Below are positions 10,044 through 19,258 of a DNA stretch of 64,000 nucleotides, piece by piece; the stretch's first letter is position 1; each line of letters opens with the position of its first letter. The position numbers were made by a program, and so were the translations under genes. The notes beneath the pieces were generated by a model, which saw nothing but the letters and a program-made list of their open reading frames with translations, was not told the DNA's origin and ran no database searches. Source of the DNA: Candidatus Paraprochloron terpiosi LD05 (lineage in GTDB: Bacteria; Cyanobacteriota; Cyanobacteriia; Cyanobacteriales; Prochloraceae); assembly GCA_018141785.1 (NCBI GenBank), contig CP073341.1, positions 3,775,797 through 3,839,796 of the forward strand. Direction: 5' to 3'.

Positions 10044-10868
10044 TTACAGATAAGAGCACCAGTCACTCCAACTTCCTGCATATAGTTTTCCGGTGGTGAT
10101 TCCAGCAAGTTCGAGGGAGAGGAGATTCACACAGGCAGTAACCCCAGAGCCACAATAGACCATGATTTCTTCAGTCTGGGATACACCAATCTGCTGCCAT
10201 CGCGCTTTTTGCCTATCAGTGGAGCGCATATAGCCATCATCAGTGGTGACCGATTGCCAAAACAGATTTACCGCTCCTGGAATATGCCCCGCCACTGGAT
10301 CGATGGGTTCCCGTTCCCCTCGGTAGCGATCGCCCTGACGAGAATCTACCAAGACTACATTGGGTAAATCTTTCCGTTGCTTCACTTGGTTGATGTCTAC
10401 CACCCAATGGCATCGCACCTGGGGCACAAAGGTGGTAGGTTGGAGCGTAGGAGAATCCTGGGTAAGGTCATACCCTGCTGCAAGCCAACCCTGGAAGCCA
10501 CCGTCCAAAATCCCAACCCTAGTATGACCCATGTATCGCAAGAGCCACCAGAGACGGGCAGCAAAGGCAAATCGGGAGTCATCATAAGCCACCACAAAGG
10601 TCTTGGATCCAATACCACAGCTTCCCAAGGTATGCCCTAATCTATGGATATGGGGCAATGGATGACGACCACCATGGGTTTTGACCTGGCTGGATAAATC
10701 ACGATTCAAATCCAAATGAATGGCACCTGGGATATGCCCCGATTGATATTGACGGATACCCAACATGGGGTCCTGTAGGGCAAAGCGGCAATCTACCACT
10801 TGTACCAGATCGTCATTTAAGTGGTCATGAAGCCATTTAGTAGAGACAATGGGAGTGGGATAATTCAT
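10044..10868 (-). CDS. Two-domain rhodanese-type sulfurtransferase
   Basis: Thiosulfate or 3-mercaptopyruvate sulfurtransferase architecture. An N-terminal inactive rhodanese domain (VVDCRFALQDPMLG...YQSGHIPGAIHLDLNRDLSS) is followed by a C-terminal catalytic domain (VLVDSRQGDRYRGEREPIDPVAGHIPGAVN) with active-site cysteine in the loop YCGSGVTAC. The CGSGVTAC loop resembles the mercaptopyruvate type, but specificity cannot be fixed by eye. The start is placed at the ATG at 10868 (MNYPTPIVST). Eight further in-frame codons upstream are unlikely to be native. Confidence 0.92.
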   Translation of the reverse strand: MNYPTPIVSTKWLHDHLNDDLVQVVDCRFALQDPMLGIRQYQSGHIPGAIHLDLNRDLSSQVKTHGGRHPLPHIHRLGHTLGSCGIGSKTFVVAYDDSRFAFAARLWWLLRYMGHTRVGILDGGFQGWLAAGYDLTQDSPTLQPTTFVPQVRCHWVVDINQVKQRKDLPNVVLVDSRQGDRYRGEREPIDPVAGHIPGAVNLFWQSVTTDDGYMRSTDRQKARWQQIGVSQTEEIMVYCGSGVTACVNLLSLELAGITTGKLYAGSWSDWCSYL

Positions 10869-10923
10869 ATAGCAATTCTCCGTATATTGCAACTTGATAT
10901 AGGCTATACTTGGTAAATATAGT

Positions 10924-11475
10924 TCATTGGGGAATATCCACCAACTTTCCTACATCCACTTCCACATGGGAAAAGGCTACAGGATGGATGATTCCTGTAC
11001 TCATGGTTTGTTGACTTAAAAAATCATCATCCTGGGGATTTCTAAATACAGTCATTTCCTTCCCTAGGACGTTAATTACCCAATATTCCCTGATTCTGGA
11101 CTTAGCATAGAGCTTCTTCTTTTTATCTAAATCATAGGTTAGGGTACTATCCGCCACTTCGATTAACCAATAAATATCCTCGGGGTAGGGATGATGTTGC
11201 AGATAGGTTGTATCGGGTAATTTAACAATAGCGATATCCGGTTCTGGTTCAGAATCTGTTAGAGTAATGGGGTGGGCTTCAAATATTTCCGCTTTTCCTG
11301 CCATGATATGCCGTAAATACTTCACTCCTCTATGATTGATAAACCGATGAAATTCCCCTTCTGGGGCCATGTTAAAAATTTCTCCGTTAATTAATTCGCA
11401 ACGACGATGGTCTAAAATTCCCTTGGATCGCATTTTGTGATATTCTACTATTGACCATGTTGTTAAAGTCTCCAT
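10924..11475 (-). CDS. Uma2-family protein, tandem copy A
   Basis: 183-residue Uma2/DUF820 protein. The frame holds RCELINGEIFNMAPEGEFHRF, EAHPITLTDSEPEPDIAIVKLPD (acidic site), DIYWLIEVADSTLTYDLDKKKKLYAKSRIREYWVIN and VFRNPQDDDF. It is very similar along its whole length to the neighbouring gene at 11535-12086, so the pair arose by local duplication. Function unknown. Confidence 0.85.
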   Translation of the reverse strand: METLTTWSIVEYHKMRSKGILDHRRCELINGEIFNMAPEGEFHRFINHRGVKYLRHIMAGKAEIFEAHPITLTDSEPEPDIAIVKLPDTTYLQHHPYPEDIYWLIEVADSTLTYDLDKKKKLYAKSRIREYWVINVLGKEMTVFRNPQDDDFLSQQTMSTGIIHPVAFSHVEVDVGKLVDIPQ

Positions 11476-11534
11476 AGATTCATCCCTTAGTCATGAAATA
11501 AGGATAGGTTTACAGATAAAACGGCGCACAAAGG

Positions 11535-12086
11535 TTAATTGGGAATATTCACCAAAATTCTTACATCAACTGACACATCGGGAAAGGCTACCGGATGGAT
11601 GATTCCTGCACTCATGGTTTGTTGATTAAAAAAATCATCCTCCTGGATATTTCTAAATACGGTCATTTTCTTCCCTATAACATTAATTACCCAATATTCC
11701 CTGATTCCTGCCTTAGCATAAAGCTTCTTTTTCTTCTCTAAATCATAGGTTAGAGTGCTATCCGCCACTTCGATTAACCAATAAATATCCTCAGGGTAGG
11801 GATGATGCTTTAGATAGGTTGTATCGGGTAATTTGACAATAGCGATATCCGGTTCTGGTTCAGAATCTGTTAGAGTAATAGGGTGAGCTTCAAAAATTTT
11901 AGCTTTGTTTCTCAACACTTTTCTGAGATACTCTGCCCCTCTATCGTTGACGAACCGATGAAATTCCCCTTCTGGAGCCATGTTCCAAATTTTCCCGTTA
12001 ATTAATTCGCAACGACGATGGTCTAAAATTCCATTGTCCCGCATTTTGTGATAGTCTACAATTGACCATTTGGTTAAAGTTGCCAT
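11535..12086 (-). CDS. Uma2-family protein, tandem copy B
   Basis: Paralogue of the preceding gene with the same length (183 residues), same MATLTKWSIVDYHKMR-type start and the same PEPDIAIVKLPDTTYL and DIYWLIEVADSTLTYDL motifs. Differences cluster near residues 50-70 and in the last 30 residues. The 59-bp spacer between the copies holds no separate gene. Confidence 0.85.
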   Translation of the reverse strand: MATLTKWSIVDYHKMRDNGILDHRRCELINGKIWNMAPEGEFHRFVNDRGAEYLRKVLRNKAKIFEAHPITLTDSEPEPDIAIVKLPDTTYLKHHPYPEDIYWLIEVADSTLTYDLEKKKKLYAKAGIREYWVINVIGKKMTVFRNIQEDDFFNQQTMSAGIIHPVAFPDVSVDVRILVNIPN

Positions 12087-12159
12087 GAATTGTTCCTTCT
12101 GTCAATGTTAAAATTATTATAGCACAAAATACCTAGAGCGTTTATAATAAGGAAAAAGA

Positions 12160-12540
12160 ATGAGGAAAACAGAAATGAAATATGGGGAAAGGGCAATCGC
12201 GGAAGGGAAATTAATTACTTTTCCCAATCCCCGTATTGGGAGACGCTATGATATCCATGTTACTTTACCGGAGTTTACTTGTAAATGTCCCTTTTCCGGT
12301 TACCCTGATTTTGCCACTATTTACATTACCTATTCCCCGGATGAAAAGGTGGTGGAGCTGAAAGCACTGAAACTGTATATTAATAGCTACCGCGATCGCT
12401 ATATTTCCCACGAGGAAGTTGTGAATCAAATTTTAGATGACTTCGTAGCTGCTTGCGATCCCCTATCCGCTACCGTAAAGGGGGACTTTTCCCCCCGAGG
12501 TAACGTTCATACGGTCATTGAAGTGCAACATCAAAAATAA
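12160..12540 (+). CDS. queF: NADPH-dependent 7-cyano-7-deazaguanine reductase
   Basis: Reduces preQ0 to preQ1 in queuosine synthesis. The catalytic cysteine sits in KCPFSGYPDFATIYITY (Cys43, with Asp50), and the QueF motif ELKALKLYINSYRDRYISHE binds NADPH and substrate. 126 residues match the short, single-domain QueF class. A second in-frame ATG at 12175 (MKYGERA) is also possible. I looked for a preQ1 riboswitch in the 70 bases upstream and saw none. Confidence 0.96.
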   Translation: MRKTEMKYGERAIAEGKLITFPNPRIGRRYDIHVTLPEFTCKCPFSGYPDFATIYITYSPDEKVVELKALKLYINSYRDRYISHEEVVNQILDDFVAACDPLSATVKGDFSPRGNVHTVIEVQHQK

Positions 12541-12578
12541 AATCTGTATTCATCTGCGTTCATCCGCGTTCATCTGCG

Positions 12579-12601
12579 GGACGCAAGCGGTTGCTACGCA
12601 A
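12579..12601 (+). repeat. GGACGC...GCGGTTGCT.CGCAA repeat, intergenic copy
   Basis: Short member of a repeat family whose 26-bp versions lie inside genes at 32715-32740, 36169-36194 and 41733-41758. It abuts the stop codon of ccdA and follows three degenerate TTCATCTGCG units (12549-12578). Confidence 0.6.
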
Positions 12602-13342
12602 TCAAAAAATAGGTAAAGAAAAACGAGAAAGGAGAGTAAAAAAGCCAAAACCCAATAAGAGAACACCACTAGCGGGGGTGATCCAACCAGAAAAACGGCG
12701 TAATTCCAGGAACTTTTTAATTGTAGCGGTGAAGGTACCTGCTACAATTAAGGGGACTACGTAACCCCCTGTATAGGAAAGGAGTAACCCACCACCTAAG
12801 ACTAAATCTTGGGTGGTGGATACCCAGGCTAGGAGGGTAGCTAATACGGGAGTACTACAAGGAGATGCTACTAAACCAAAAGTTAAGCCTAACAAATAGG
12901 AACGTGCTGCTGCTGGGATATCTTCTTTAATCCAATCGGTAGCACCTAGAGAAATCCAGCGTAGGGGAATGATTTCTAATAAGTTTAACCCCATAATAAT
13001 GGCGATCGCACTCACAATAATCGGCAAACCCACACCTATTTGTCCGTAAACTTTACCTAAAGAAGTAGCTATAATGCCCAGTGCGGCTAAAGTAGTGGCT
13101 AAACCGAGAGAAAACCAAACAGACTGGATTGCTGCTTGTAACCTTCCTTTAGTTTCATAACCCCCAATATAGCCAATGGTAATGGGTAACATGGAGAGCA
13201 TGCAAGGGGTAAGACTGGTAAGTAATCCAGCGAGGAAAATTACCCCCATACTCGTTAAGCTTAAATGAGTTAGTTGGTTATTTACCAGACTAGTAGCAAA
13301 TTGTTCCAGTTGATAAATTTGGGTTTGAATTGTTTCTGACAT
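12602..13342 (-). CDS. ccdA: Cytochrome c biogenesis protein CcdA
   Basis: Polytopic membrane protein moving reducing equivalents from stromal or cytosolic thioredoxin across the thylakoid membrane for c-type cytochrome maturation. The paired redox cysteines are in LTSLTPCMLSMLPITIGYIGGY and GLVASPCSTPVLATLLAW, and six hydrophobic segments can be counted. 246 residues is normal. The haem ligation partners (ccs1/ccsB) are not in the window. Confidence 0.93.
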   Translation of the reverse strand: MSETIQTQIYQLEQFATSLVNNQLTHLSLTSMGVIFLAGLLTSLTPCMLSMLPITIGYIGGYETKGRLQAAIQSVWFSLGLATTLAALGIIATSLGKVYGQIGVGLPIIVSAIAIIMGLNLLEIIPLRWISLGATDWIKEDIPAAARSYLLGLTFGLVASPCSTPVLATLLAWVSTTQDLVLGGGLLLSYTGGYVVPLIVAGTFTATIKKFLELRRFSGWITPASGVLLLGFGFFTLLSRFSLPIF

Positions 13343-13348
13343 GGAATT

Positions 13349-14515
13349 TTAGATCATGTATTCTGAATCGCGCCAAGACGCAAAACTGTATTTAACAGCT
13401 AGTCTCAAGAGACGAATGGGATAATAGAGTATCTCCAACCATTTAGGGAGTGGGAGTAGCTCAAATTCCCTAGCAGTAGGAGTCATGATAACATCAAACC
13501 AAAAGGTAAATTTGTCCGACCTTGATTCCATTGTTCCTAAATATATGTTATTAGAAGTAAAGCTAGGGTCTGTAAACTCTGTAAACATTTTTTCTTCAAC
13601 TTGTTTTCCTAGGAGGGTGAGTTTGGGGTATTCTTCTATTTCTTTAAGAAGATCAGGAGGTAGGGGGGCATTAAATAACTTATAAGGGAGGTAAAGTCCA
13701 AGTAAAAGCATGGTTTGGGTTCCAAATGTACCTGCTTTTGTTTTCACCTTATCCCAGGAGAAAGACTGTTGCTTTAACAATTGAGCAATATCGGCGATCC
13801 AATTCAGTTGATTCCAATTATGTTTCGCTCCGTGAGCACAAAGGAAGAGGAGCCGGTTTTCTGGGGATATGGTGGGTACTTTTTGATTACCTATTGTTAC
13901 GTGGTAAGGATTTTGCAGAAGTGTTTTACTATGGGGGGAGAAGGAAAATTTATGGGATATAATTGACCAGTGAATATCTATCTTAATGCTTTTTTCTGGG
14001 TGATAAAAAGCTCTTTCATGGTCGTACTTGAGGAAAAGAGTTTCTTGAGCTGGGGTAAAATAAAAGCGGGGCTGATAACCATTATCTCTCAGTATTTGAT
14101 TCACTTCATGAACCTGCTCTGGTTGAACGAGAATATCTAAGTCGGAAAACTGCCGTAGTGCTAGTTTATTATAAGTTAACTGGGTTAGTATAGGATTTTT
14201 AAGAGTTAAAACAGGAATAGCAGCAGCTTCAAAGAGAGGGAGCAAGTTTAATAATTCTTTAGTTAAATGAAGACTGTGGTGGATATTTTTTCTCAAAGCT
14301 TTCTGGAGACTGGTTAGCACTTGCTGGGGTACTGCTGCGGGGCAAATGCTTTGTAAGTGCCAATAGAGTAAAGCCATAACTCGGTGACGACGGGCAGTTT
14401 TTAAGATATATTCCCAGTCCAGGTTTTCTGCGACTAAAGCTTTAATCTTCGGGGATACTTCAGTGGTTCCACAGCATAAAAGCAACTCATTTTCTCGTTG
14501 TTTACGGTTGGTCAT
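13349..14515 (-). CDS. Nucleotidyltransferase-fold protein (PF14907-like)
   Basis: 388 residues. The region LRQFSDLDILVQPEQVHEVNQILRDNGYQP matches the acidic D-x-D metal site of the uncharacterised NTP_transf_5 family found in cyanobacteria and in some peptide or polysaccharide clusters. Further conserved-looking segments are DIHWSIISHKFSF and RLLFLCAHGAKHNWNQLNWIADIAQLL. Substrate unknown. It lies seven bases upstream of ccdA on the same strand, which suggests co-transcription but not shared function. Confidence 0.75.
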   Translation of the reverse strand: MTNRKQRENELLLCCGTTEVSPKIKALVAENLDWEYILKTARRHRVMALLYWHLQSICPAAVPQQVLTSLQKALRKNIHHSLHLTKELLNLLPLFEAAAIPVLTLKNPILTQLTYNKLALRQFSDLDILVQPEQVHEVNQILRDNGYQPRFYFTPAQETLFLKYDHERAFYHPEKSIKIDIHWSIISHKFSFSPHSKTLLQNPYHVTIGNQKVPTISPENRLLFLCAHGAKHNWNQLNWIADIAQLLKQQSFSWDKVKTKAGTFGTQTMLLLGLYLPYKLFNAPLPPDLLKEIEEYPKLTLLGKQVEEKMFTEFTDPSFTSNNIYLGTMESRSDKFTFWFDVIMTPTAREFELLPLPKWLEILYYPIRLLRLAVKYSFASWRDSEYMI

Positions 14516-14531
14516 TTTTTTACCTCTGTGA

Positions 14532-16310
14532 TTATTTCCCTAGAATCACATTCACATTAAAGCCAACATTAACCCCTGACTCGGCAACCATTGTTCCCAA
14601 ACCATGGCGACCGATCCCGTTGGTAGCGTAGAGATCCAGGCCAACATTGGTTTTGGGAATTGAGAAACGGGTTCCGAGGCTCCAAACTGTGGTTTCACTG
14701 GCGATCGGCGTCACTTCACCAATCAGCTGGGCACCGGGCAGTGCATAATTGGCCCCCAGCCCCACGCCAACACGAGATTCATCAGAGTAAAATGCTGCTT
14801 TGGGATTGACAAATATAGCCAGATCAGGAGTGGGAGAATAGGTAATGGGTAGCTCTGGCAGGAGAAAACCAATCTGTTGATTTTCACCGGAATCGCGGCC
14901 ACCGGAAAGGCGTGCGCTGAGGGAGAAGGGATCTCCTTGTTGCTGATCCAGGAAACGCAACTTTACGCCAACCTCATGTTTCAAGTTTCTCCCGGCAGAA
15001 TCCGCTGAACTGACGTTATCTTCGCCTTCAAACTCATCGAAGAGCAACTCAACTTGAAAATCCTGGTCAGGACTGTAGGCAATTCCCCCATGAAACTCTC
15101 CCCCGGCAGTTGCGCCACCACTGATTTCTATGGCACCGGGTGGCAAGGTATTGGCACTGTTGAGGGTTATTCCATCTTGAACCAGTTGCCAATCCCGTTC
15201 CGAGAGAGGAATCGGCTCACCTTTTCGGAAGCTAGTGCCATAGCCTCGTCCTACATTAGGGGTGTAGGTTAGGTTGGCGCCAATGAGTGCTTGTTCACTA
15301 TCTGGAATGAATCCCAAGAGGCGGGTGGCAGGTGTTGCCCCATACCCGTTGGTGCCATAGAGTTCAACCTGAACTCTAGGACTGACTGCATAACTTGCTC
15401 CCACGCCCCAAAGCAGTTGCCGAGAGATGTGGCCGTCACCTGAATCTAGGGTGTTCCCCCCAGGTCCCAGGGGAAAGTTGAGATCGACCTGGAGGTTTAG
15501 GCGGGACCCTAGCTGCCAACTGAACCCGGTGCCTAGATTGAAAAATGTGCCGTAGAAATCAGCACCGTTGACACTCTCCGGGAAAATGGCAATGCCTGGT
15601 GTAATGTGCCACTGGGCTTCAGGGGACAGATTGTAGGAAAATGGTGCCTGCAGGGTCCCCACCACCAGTGAGTCGGTCTGGTCCCTGGTAGTGGAGTTGA
15701 AAAGTCCGGGGGAGGTAGAGAGCCTGAGCCACTCTACAGATCCGTGAACTGCGATGGAGTAAAGCTCATCCTGACGCAGCTGGTACTTAAAACTAGGGGC
15801 TAAGGAAATAACAGTATATCTAGGCAATGTACCATTAATAGGGCGGTTAACTGGGTCCTCAAAAGTTTGAGTGGATAAGCCCAATTGGAGACGATTGTTG
15901 AGACCCCATTGCACTTCGCCATAGTACACTTCGTCCCCTGTACCAGCAGCAGGCCGATCTGCGGGGGGGGTTTGTTGGAACCCTACTCTGAGTGAAAGCT
16001 CACCCTCTAAAAGTTGATTGGCCGTTTCCAAATTGATCAAACGACCGGAGGCACGTTGAATGGGAGAGAAGACTGGAGGCTCGCGCCTTGATGCTCTCTG
16101 GGCCAACAGATTGGAGAGGTTTTGTGTGTCTGAGTGCTGGCGATTTGCGTTGAGGAGTTCTGCTTCCGGTTGGGGAATGGGAGGATTGGCCTGCACTTCA
16201 GACAATTGGAACAGAGATGCAAGGGTGATAAGACTACAAAGGGCAGCAGCAGTAAAATGCATATGTCTATGAAGACTCTGTATGGGCTGGTGGAACAGAC
16301 CTAGAGCCAA
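14532..16310 (-). CDS. Putative outer-membrane beta-barrel protein
   Basis: 592 residues, family not recognised. A signal peptide follows the second possible start (MHFTAAALCSLITLASLFQLSEVQA, ATG at 16262). The mature chain has a proline-rich, low-complexity segment and then dozens of alternating amphipathic strands with Gly and aromatic residues. Two similar halves are apparent: VYYGEVQWGLNNRLQLGL...YGTNGYGATPATRLLGF in the first and GGIAYSPDQDFQVELLF...YATNGIGRHGLG in the second. Both end in a YxTNGxG motif, suggesting a duplicated barrel. It ends NVNVILGK, not the usual aromatic C-terminus. Confidence 0.6.
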   Translation of the reverse strand: MALGLFHQPIQSLHRHMHFTAAALCSLITLASLFQLSEVQANPPIPQPEAELLNANRQHSDTQNLSNLLAQRASRREPPVFSPIQRASGRLINLETANQLLEGELSLRVGFQQTPPADRPAAGTGDEVYYGEVQWGLNNRLQLGLSTQTFEDPVNRPINGTLPRYTVISLAPSFKYQLRQDELYSIAVHGSVEWLRLSTSPGLFNSTTRDQTDSLVVGTLQAPFSYNLSPEAQWHITPGIAIFPESVNGADFYGTFFNLGTGFSWQLGSRLNLQVDLNFPLGPGGNTLDSGDGHISRQLLWGVGASYAVSPRVQVELYGTNGYGATPATRLLGFIPDSEQALIGANLTYTPNVGRGYGTSFRKGEPIPLSERDWQLVQDGITLNSANTLPPGAIEISGGATAGGEFHGGIAYSPDQDFQVELLFDEFEGEDNVSSADSAGRNLKHEVGVKLRFLDQQQGDPFSLSARLSGGRDSGENQQIGFLLPELPITYSPTPDLAIFVNPKAAFYSDESRVGVGLGANYALPGAQLIGEVTPIASETTVWSLGTRFSIPKTNVGLDLYATNGIGRHGLGTMVAESGVNVGFNVNVILGK

Positions 16311-16678
16311 AGAAAGTGGTTATATGTTATCCTCATGATACTTTAAATTAATCGCGCAAAGCCGCCAAGACGCGAAGGACGGACTGAAACCCAACCGCGC
16401 CCACTTAACTTAATACATAGATTAGCATAAATTTATTATCTAATTCGTTAACGTTGGCTTACTATACTTTTTTCTTCCCTTCTTTTCCATTTTCCGTCTC
16501 CAAATTACTTCTCAGAACCATCTTAAACCAAAAGTTTCCTATTGTCAAGAGATAAATATCGCGCCAAGACGCCAAGACGCGAAACATCTACACTGGTAAC
16601 TGTCAAGGTACTAGCTATAGCTTAATTATCCATTATCTTACTGACTTCTTCTAGAGGTAAGTTTAATGCTGCTGCTAC
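16311..16678. other. Intergenic region carrying two copies of an interspersed repeat
   Basis: No open frame of convincing composition. It holds two copies of a short repeat of the form CGCGCAAAG-CGCCAAGACGCGAA (about 16351 and 16559). The same repeat recurs near 18339, 19154 and 32362 and in reverse near 36575. Probably promoter and UTR space of the barrel protein gene. Confidence 0.5.
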
Positions 16679-17297
16679 TTATTGAATAGTCAAACCCATT
16701 CCCAATAACCGAGGAACTGCTTCCCGTAGTTCTCTTTCTGCTCGTTGGGCTCGTTGAGACTCCTGTTCTGCTCGTCGAAACTCAATATCAGCCCTTTCCC
16801 GTTCAAGTTCCCGCTGTTGCATTATTTCTATATAGGTTGCAAAGGGTTCTCCTGAGGATCGAAATAATTGTAACTGTTGGTTTATCACCTCAAAGCGCAC
16901 TCCCAGACGGGGGACTGATCCAACCAGACATATCTGAGATAGTCTCTAAAGTCTCCTGAGAACGTAACCAACCCCTTAATACTCCCTTGTCTGGGTAAAA
17001 CAGATAATATTCTTCTACTCCGTAACGCTGATAGAATTGCTGTTTTTTCTCTTCCAGTTCTATTTTAGTATTACAAGGAGACGCAATTTCAAACACTACC
17101 TGGGGCGGAATATTCCCTTCCTCCCACTGCTTATGAAAACCTCTGTCTCCCGCTACAAATACATCCTGATCCTGGGCAAAAAGAGCGTCCATACTGTTCA
17201 CAATAGTGGTAATATAGCTCCATTGGACGGTATTATCCAACCTAGGTTTGCCGTCACTTTCTGGGTAAATAGTTGGTGGAGCTGTTGAAAGAGTCAT
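16679..17297 (-). pseudogene. Degraded Uma2-family gene
   Basis: N-terminal part (MTLSTAPPTIYPESDGKPRLDNT...PPQVVFEIASPCNT...YYLFYPDKGVLRGW) is a Uma2 protein of the longer type with a C-terminal coiled coil. The stretch DVFVAGD-RGFHKQWEEGN lacks about 30 residues normally carrying the PD-V catalytic site, a deletion apparently between two GD codons. A run of five C (minus strand) at 16909-16913 then shifts frame. The remaining tail (RLGVRFEVINQQLQLF...REAVPRLLGMG) continues in the other frame to 16679. Two lesions make this non-functional. Confidence 0.8.
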
Positions 17298-17689
17298 GGT
17301 AGGAAAGAAAACGGATATAAGTTTCACGCAGAGACACAGAGTCGCAGAGAGGGAAGAAGAGAAAAGTTTTGTTTTGTGATCTAGTATTATAATAGTTGCT
17401 TTTTTAAGGCCAACTCTTTCCCAATCTTATCATATACTTAAGATTGAACGTTGTCAATCCCCGTTTCGATAAATATTGCCCATATTAAACTCTTCTTCCT
17501 CTCAGCGCCGTCCCGCCGGAGCGTGAAACTTATTTCCCCACTATGCCTCCAAGTTCAATCCAAACACGACTTTGAAACTCTCCTTCCTGACGACGGAGCA
17601 AGTACCACAAAACCAGAGATTGCCGCAGACAGTTACTCCACAACTCACTACACCATCGCGCAAAGGCGCTGCCTGCGCAAAGAATGAGC
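17298..17689. other. Intergenic region with repeats only
   Basis: Contains a CACGCAGAGACACAGAGTCGCAGAG-type repeat (about 17328-17352) and a CGCGCAAAGGCG fragment near 17656. Short frames here have no recognisable features. I see no RNA gene. Confidence 0.45.
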
Positions 17690-18307
17690 TTATCGGGCTA
17701 CTTCCTCTGGTAACAGGAGGAGATTAAAGCCGGAGTCGTAAAAGCGTAACCACGGAGCAGTTTCTTCCTCAATGGTTCCGCACCAAGTTCCCAACCAAAG
17801 TCCCAAAGTTGAGCACCACAACCAACCGCGATCGCTATGAATTAATTCCTGATAATGTTGGTTTTGATCCAAACGCCATCCTCGTAAAGAATTAGGGTCA
17901 AAAGGATCGTAAACGAAGTAGTCAGGGGTGCGGAAAATCTTTTCATAAAGGTCTTTTTTGGCAGTTACATCTATTTTAGCCGTGGTGGAGGACATTAACT
18001 CCACGATAACATCTGGATAACGACCTTTTTCTTCCCACACAACCCAACCTTGACGAGGAGAACTCCCATCTACGTCTAAGACGACAAAAAAATCTGGACC
18101 CCGAAATTCGTTATTTTTGGCTTGGTGACTACTATAATAAACGAACATGTTCCCCCCAGCAAAAAAGTCATTGCGCTTACCCTGTTCATTTAGAGAACGA
18201 ATAAGCACATCTATTCCAATGCGGTGGCGATTACTTTCCAAAGGTTTTCCGTCATCGAAAATTAAATCCACAGGGGGCATTTTGAGCGATTCTAACCCTG
18301 TTTTCAT
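17690..18307 (-). CDS. Uma2-family protein, C-terminally shortened
   Basis: 205 residues. PPVDLIFDDGKPLESNRHRIGIDVLIRSL, NMFVYYSSHQAKNNEFRGPDFFVVLDVDG (acidic site) and WVVWEEKGRYPDVIVELMSSTTAKID are shared with the tandem neighbour at 18388-19113. The neighbour continues past LPEEAERERANQQQ into a coiled-coil tail, but here a stop follows LLPEEVAR. The tail has therefore been lost, while the nuclease-like core is intact. Function unknown. Confidence 0.82.
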   Translation of the reverse strand: MKTGLESLKMPPVDLIFDDGKPLESNRHRIGIDVLIRSLNEQGKRNDFFAGGNMFVYYSSHQAKNNEFRGPDFFVVLDVDGSSPRQGWVVWEEKGRYPDVIVELMSSTTAKIDVTAKKDLYEKIFRTPDYFVYDPFDPNSLRGWRLDQNQHYQELIHSDRGWLWCSTLGLWLGTWCGTIEEETAPWLRFYDSGFNLLLLPEEVAR

Positions 18308-18387
18308 ATTTTACACTCCTTTTATTTTATCTTATCATATCGCGCAAAGACGCAAAGACACGAAGAACTGTTCTCTAGGGCGGGAAA

Positions 18388-19113
18388 CTAATCCTCTCCT
18401 AACTCCCTTAATCGCGCTGCTAGACGTTCTGCTAGTTGCTGTTGTTGGTTAGCCCGTTCCCGTTCTGCTTCCTCTGGTAAAAGGACGAGATTGAAATTTG
18501 AGTCGTAAAAGCGTAACCAAGGAGCAGTTTCTCTGTTAATACTTCCAAACCAGGTTCCCAACCAAAGTCCCAAAGTTGAGCACCACAACCAACCCCGCTC
18601 GCTATGAACTATTTCTTGGTAATTTTGGTTGTGATCCAAACACCAGCCTCGTAAAGAACTTGGGGTAAAAGGATCGTAGACGAAGTAGTTTTTGGTGCGA
18701 AAAGTCCGTTCATAAAGGTCTTTTTTTGTAGTTACGTCTATTTTAGCTGTAGTGGGAGACATTAACTCCACAATCACATCAGGATAACGACCATTTTCTT
18801 CCCACACTACCCAAGCTTGACGGGGATAAGAACCATCTATGTCCAAAACTACGAAAAAATCTGGACCCCGAAAGTCCCTATTTTTAACCTTTTCAGTGCT
18901 ATAATAGATAAACATATTCCCCCCGGCAAAAAAATCATTGCGGGTAGCAAAAGCTTGATTTAAGGAATCAATAAGAACATTCATTCCAATGCGGTGACGA
19001 TTGCTTTCCAAAGGTTCTCCATCATCGAAAATTAAATCCACAGGGGGCGTTGGGGCTTCTTCTAAGCTTGTTTCCCTGGTGGGTGGTATTTTTTCAGTGG
19101 CGATAACTGGCAT
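18388..19113 (-). CDS. Uma2-family protein with coiled-coil tail
   Basis: 241-residue full-length paralogue of the previous gene. The FRGPDFFVVLDIDGSYPRQAWVVWEENGRYPDVIVELMSPTTAKIDVTTKKDLYER segment holds the PD-(D/E)XK-type acidic residues and lysines. The C-terminal ERERANQQQQLAERLAARLRELGED is the coiled-coil tail typical of this Uma2 subgroup. The ATG at 19113 gives MPVIATEKIPPTR. The two genes are a tandem duplication separated by about 80 bp that carries one CGCGCAAAGACGCAAAGACA repeat. Confidence 0.85.
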   Translation of the reverse strand: MPVIATEKIPPTRETSLEEAPTPPVDLIFDDGEPLESNRHRIGMNVLIDSLNQAFATRNDFFAGGNMFIYYSTEKVKNRDFRGPDFFVVLDIDGSYPRQAWVVWEENGRYPDVIVELMSPTTAKIDVTTKKDLYERTFRTKNYFVYDPFTPSSLRGWCLDHNQNYQEIVHSERGWLWCSTLGLWLGTWFGSINRETAPWLRFYDSNFNLVLLPEEAERERANQQQQLAERLAARLRELGED

Positions 19114-19258
19114 TTTACACCCCTTCTGCTTTATCTTATCTTAGTGTATCATATTGCGCAAAGGCGCAAAGACGCCAAGAACCGGTTGACAATGTTAAAT
19201 CACCAATACTTTCTCTTTTCTCTCTGCGTCAAGAGCGCTTCTGCGGTTATTAAATCTT

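Noticed and set aside
12087..12159. preQ1 riboswitch upstream of queF
   Set aside because: The 70-base spacer lacks the C-rich/A-rich pseudoknot pattern of preQ1 riboswitches.
9447..19113. Restriction or defence island based on the many Uma2 genes
   Set aside because: They are mixed with housekeeping genes, there is no methyltransferase, helicase or other defence partner, and this density is normal for filamentous cyanobacteria.
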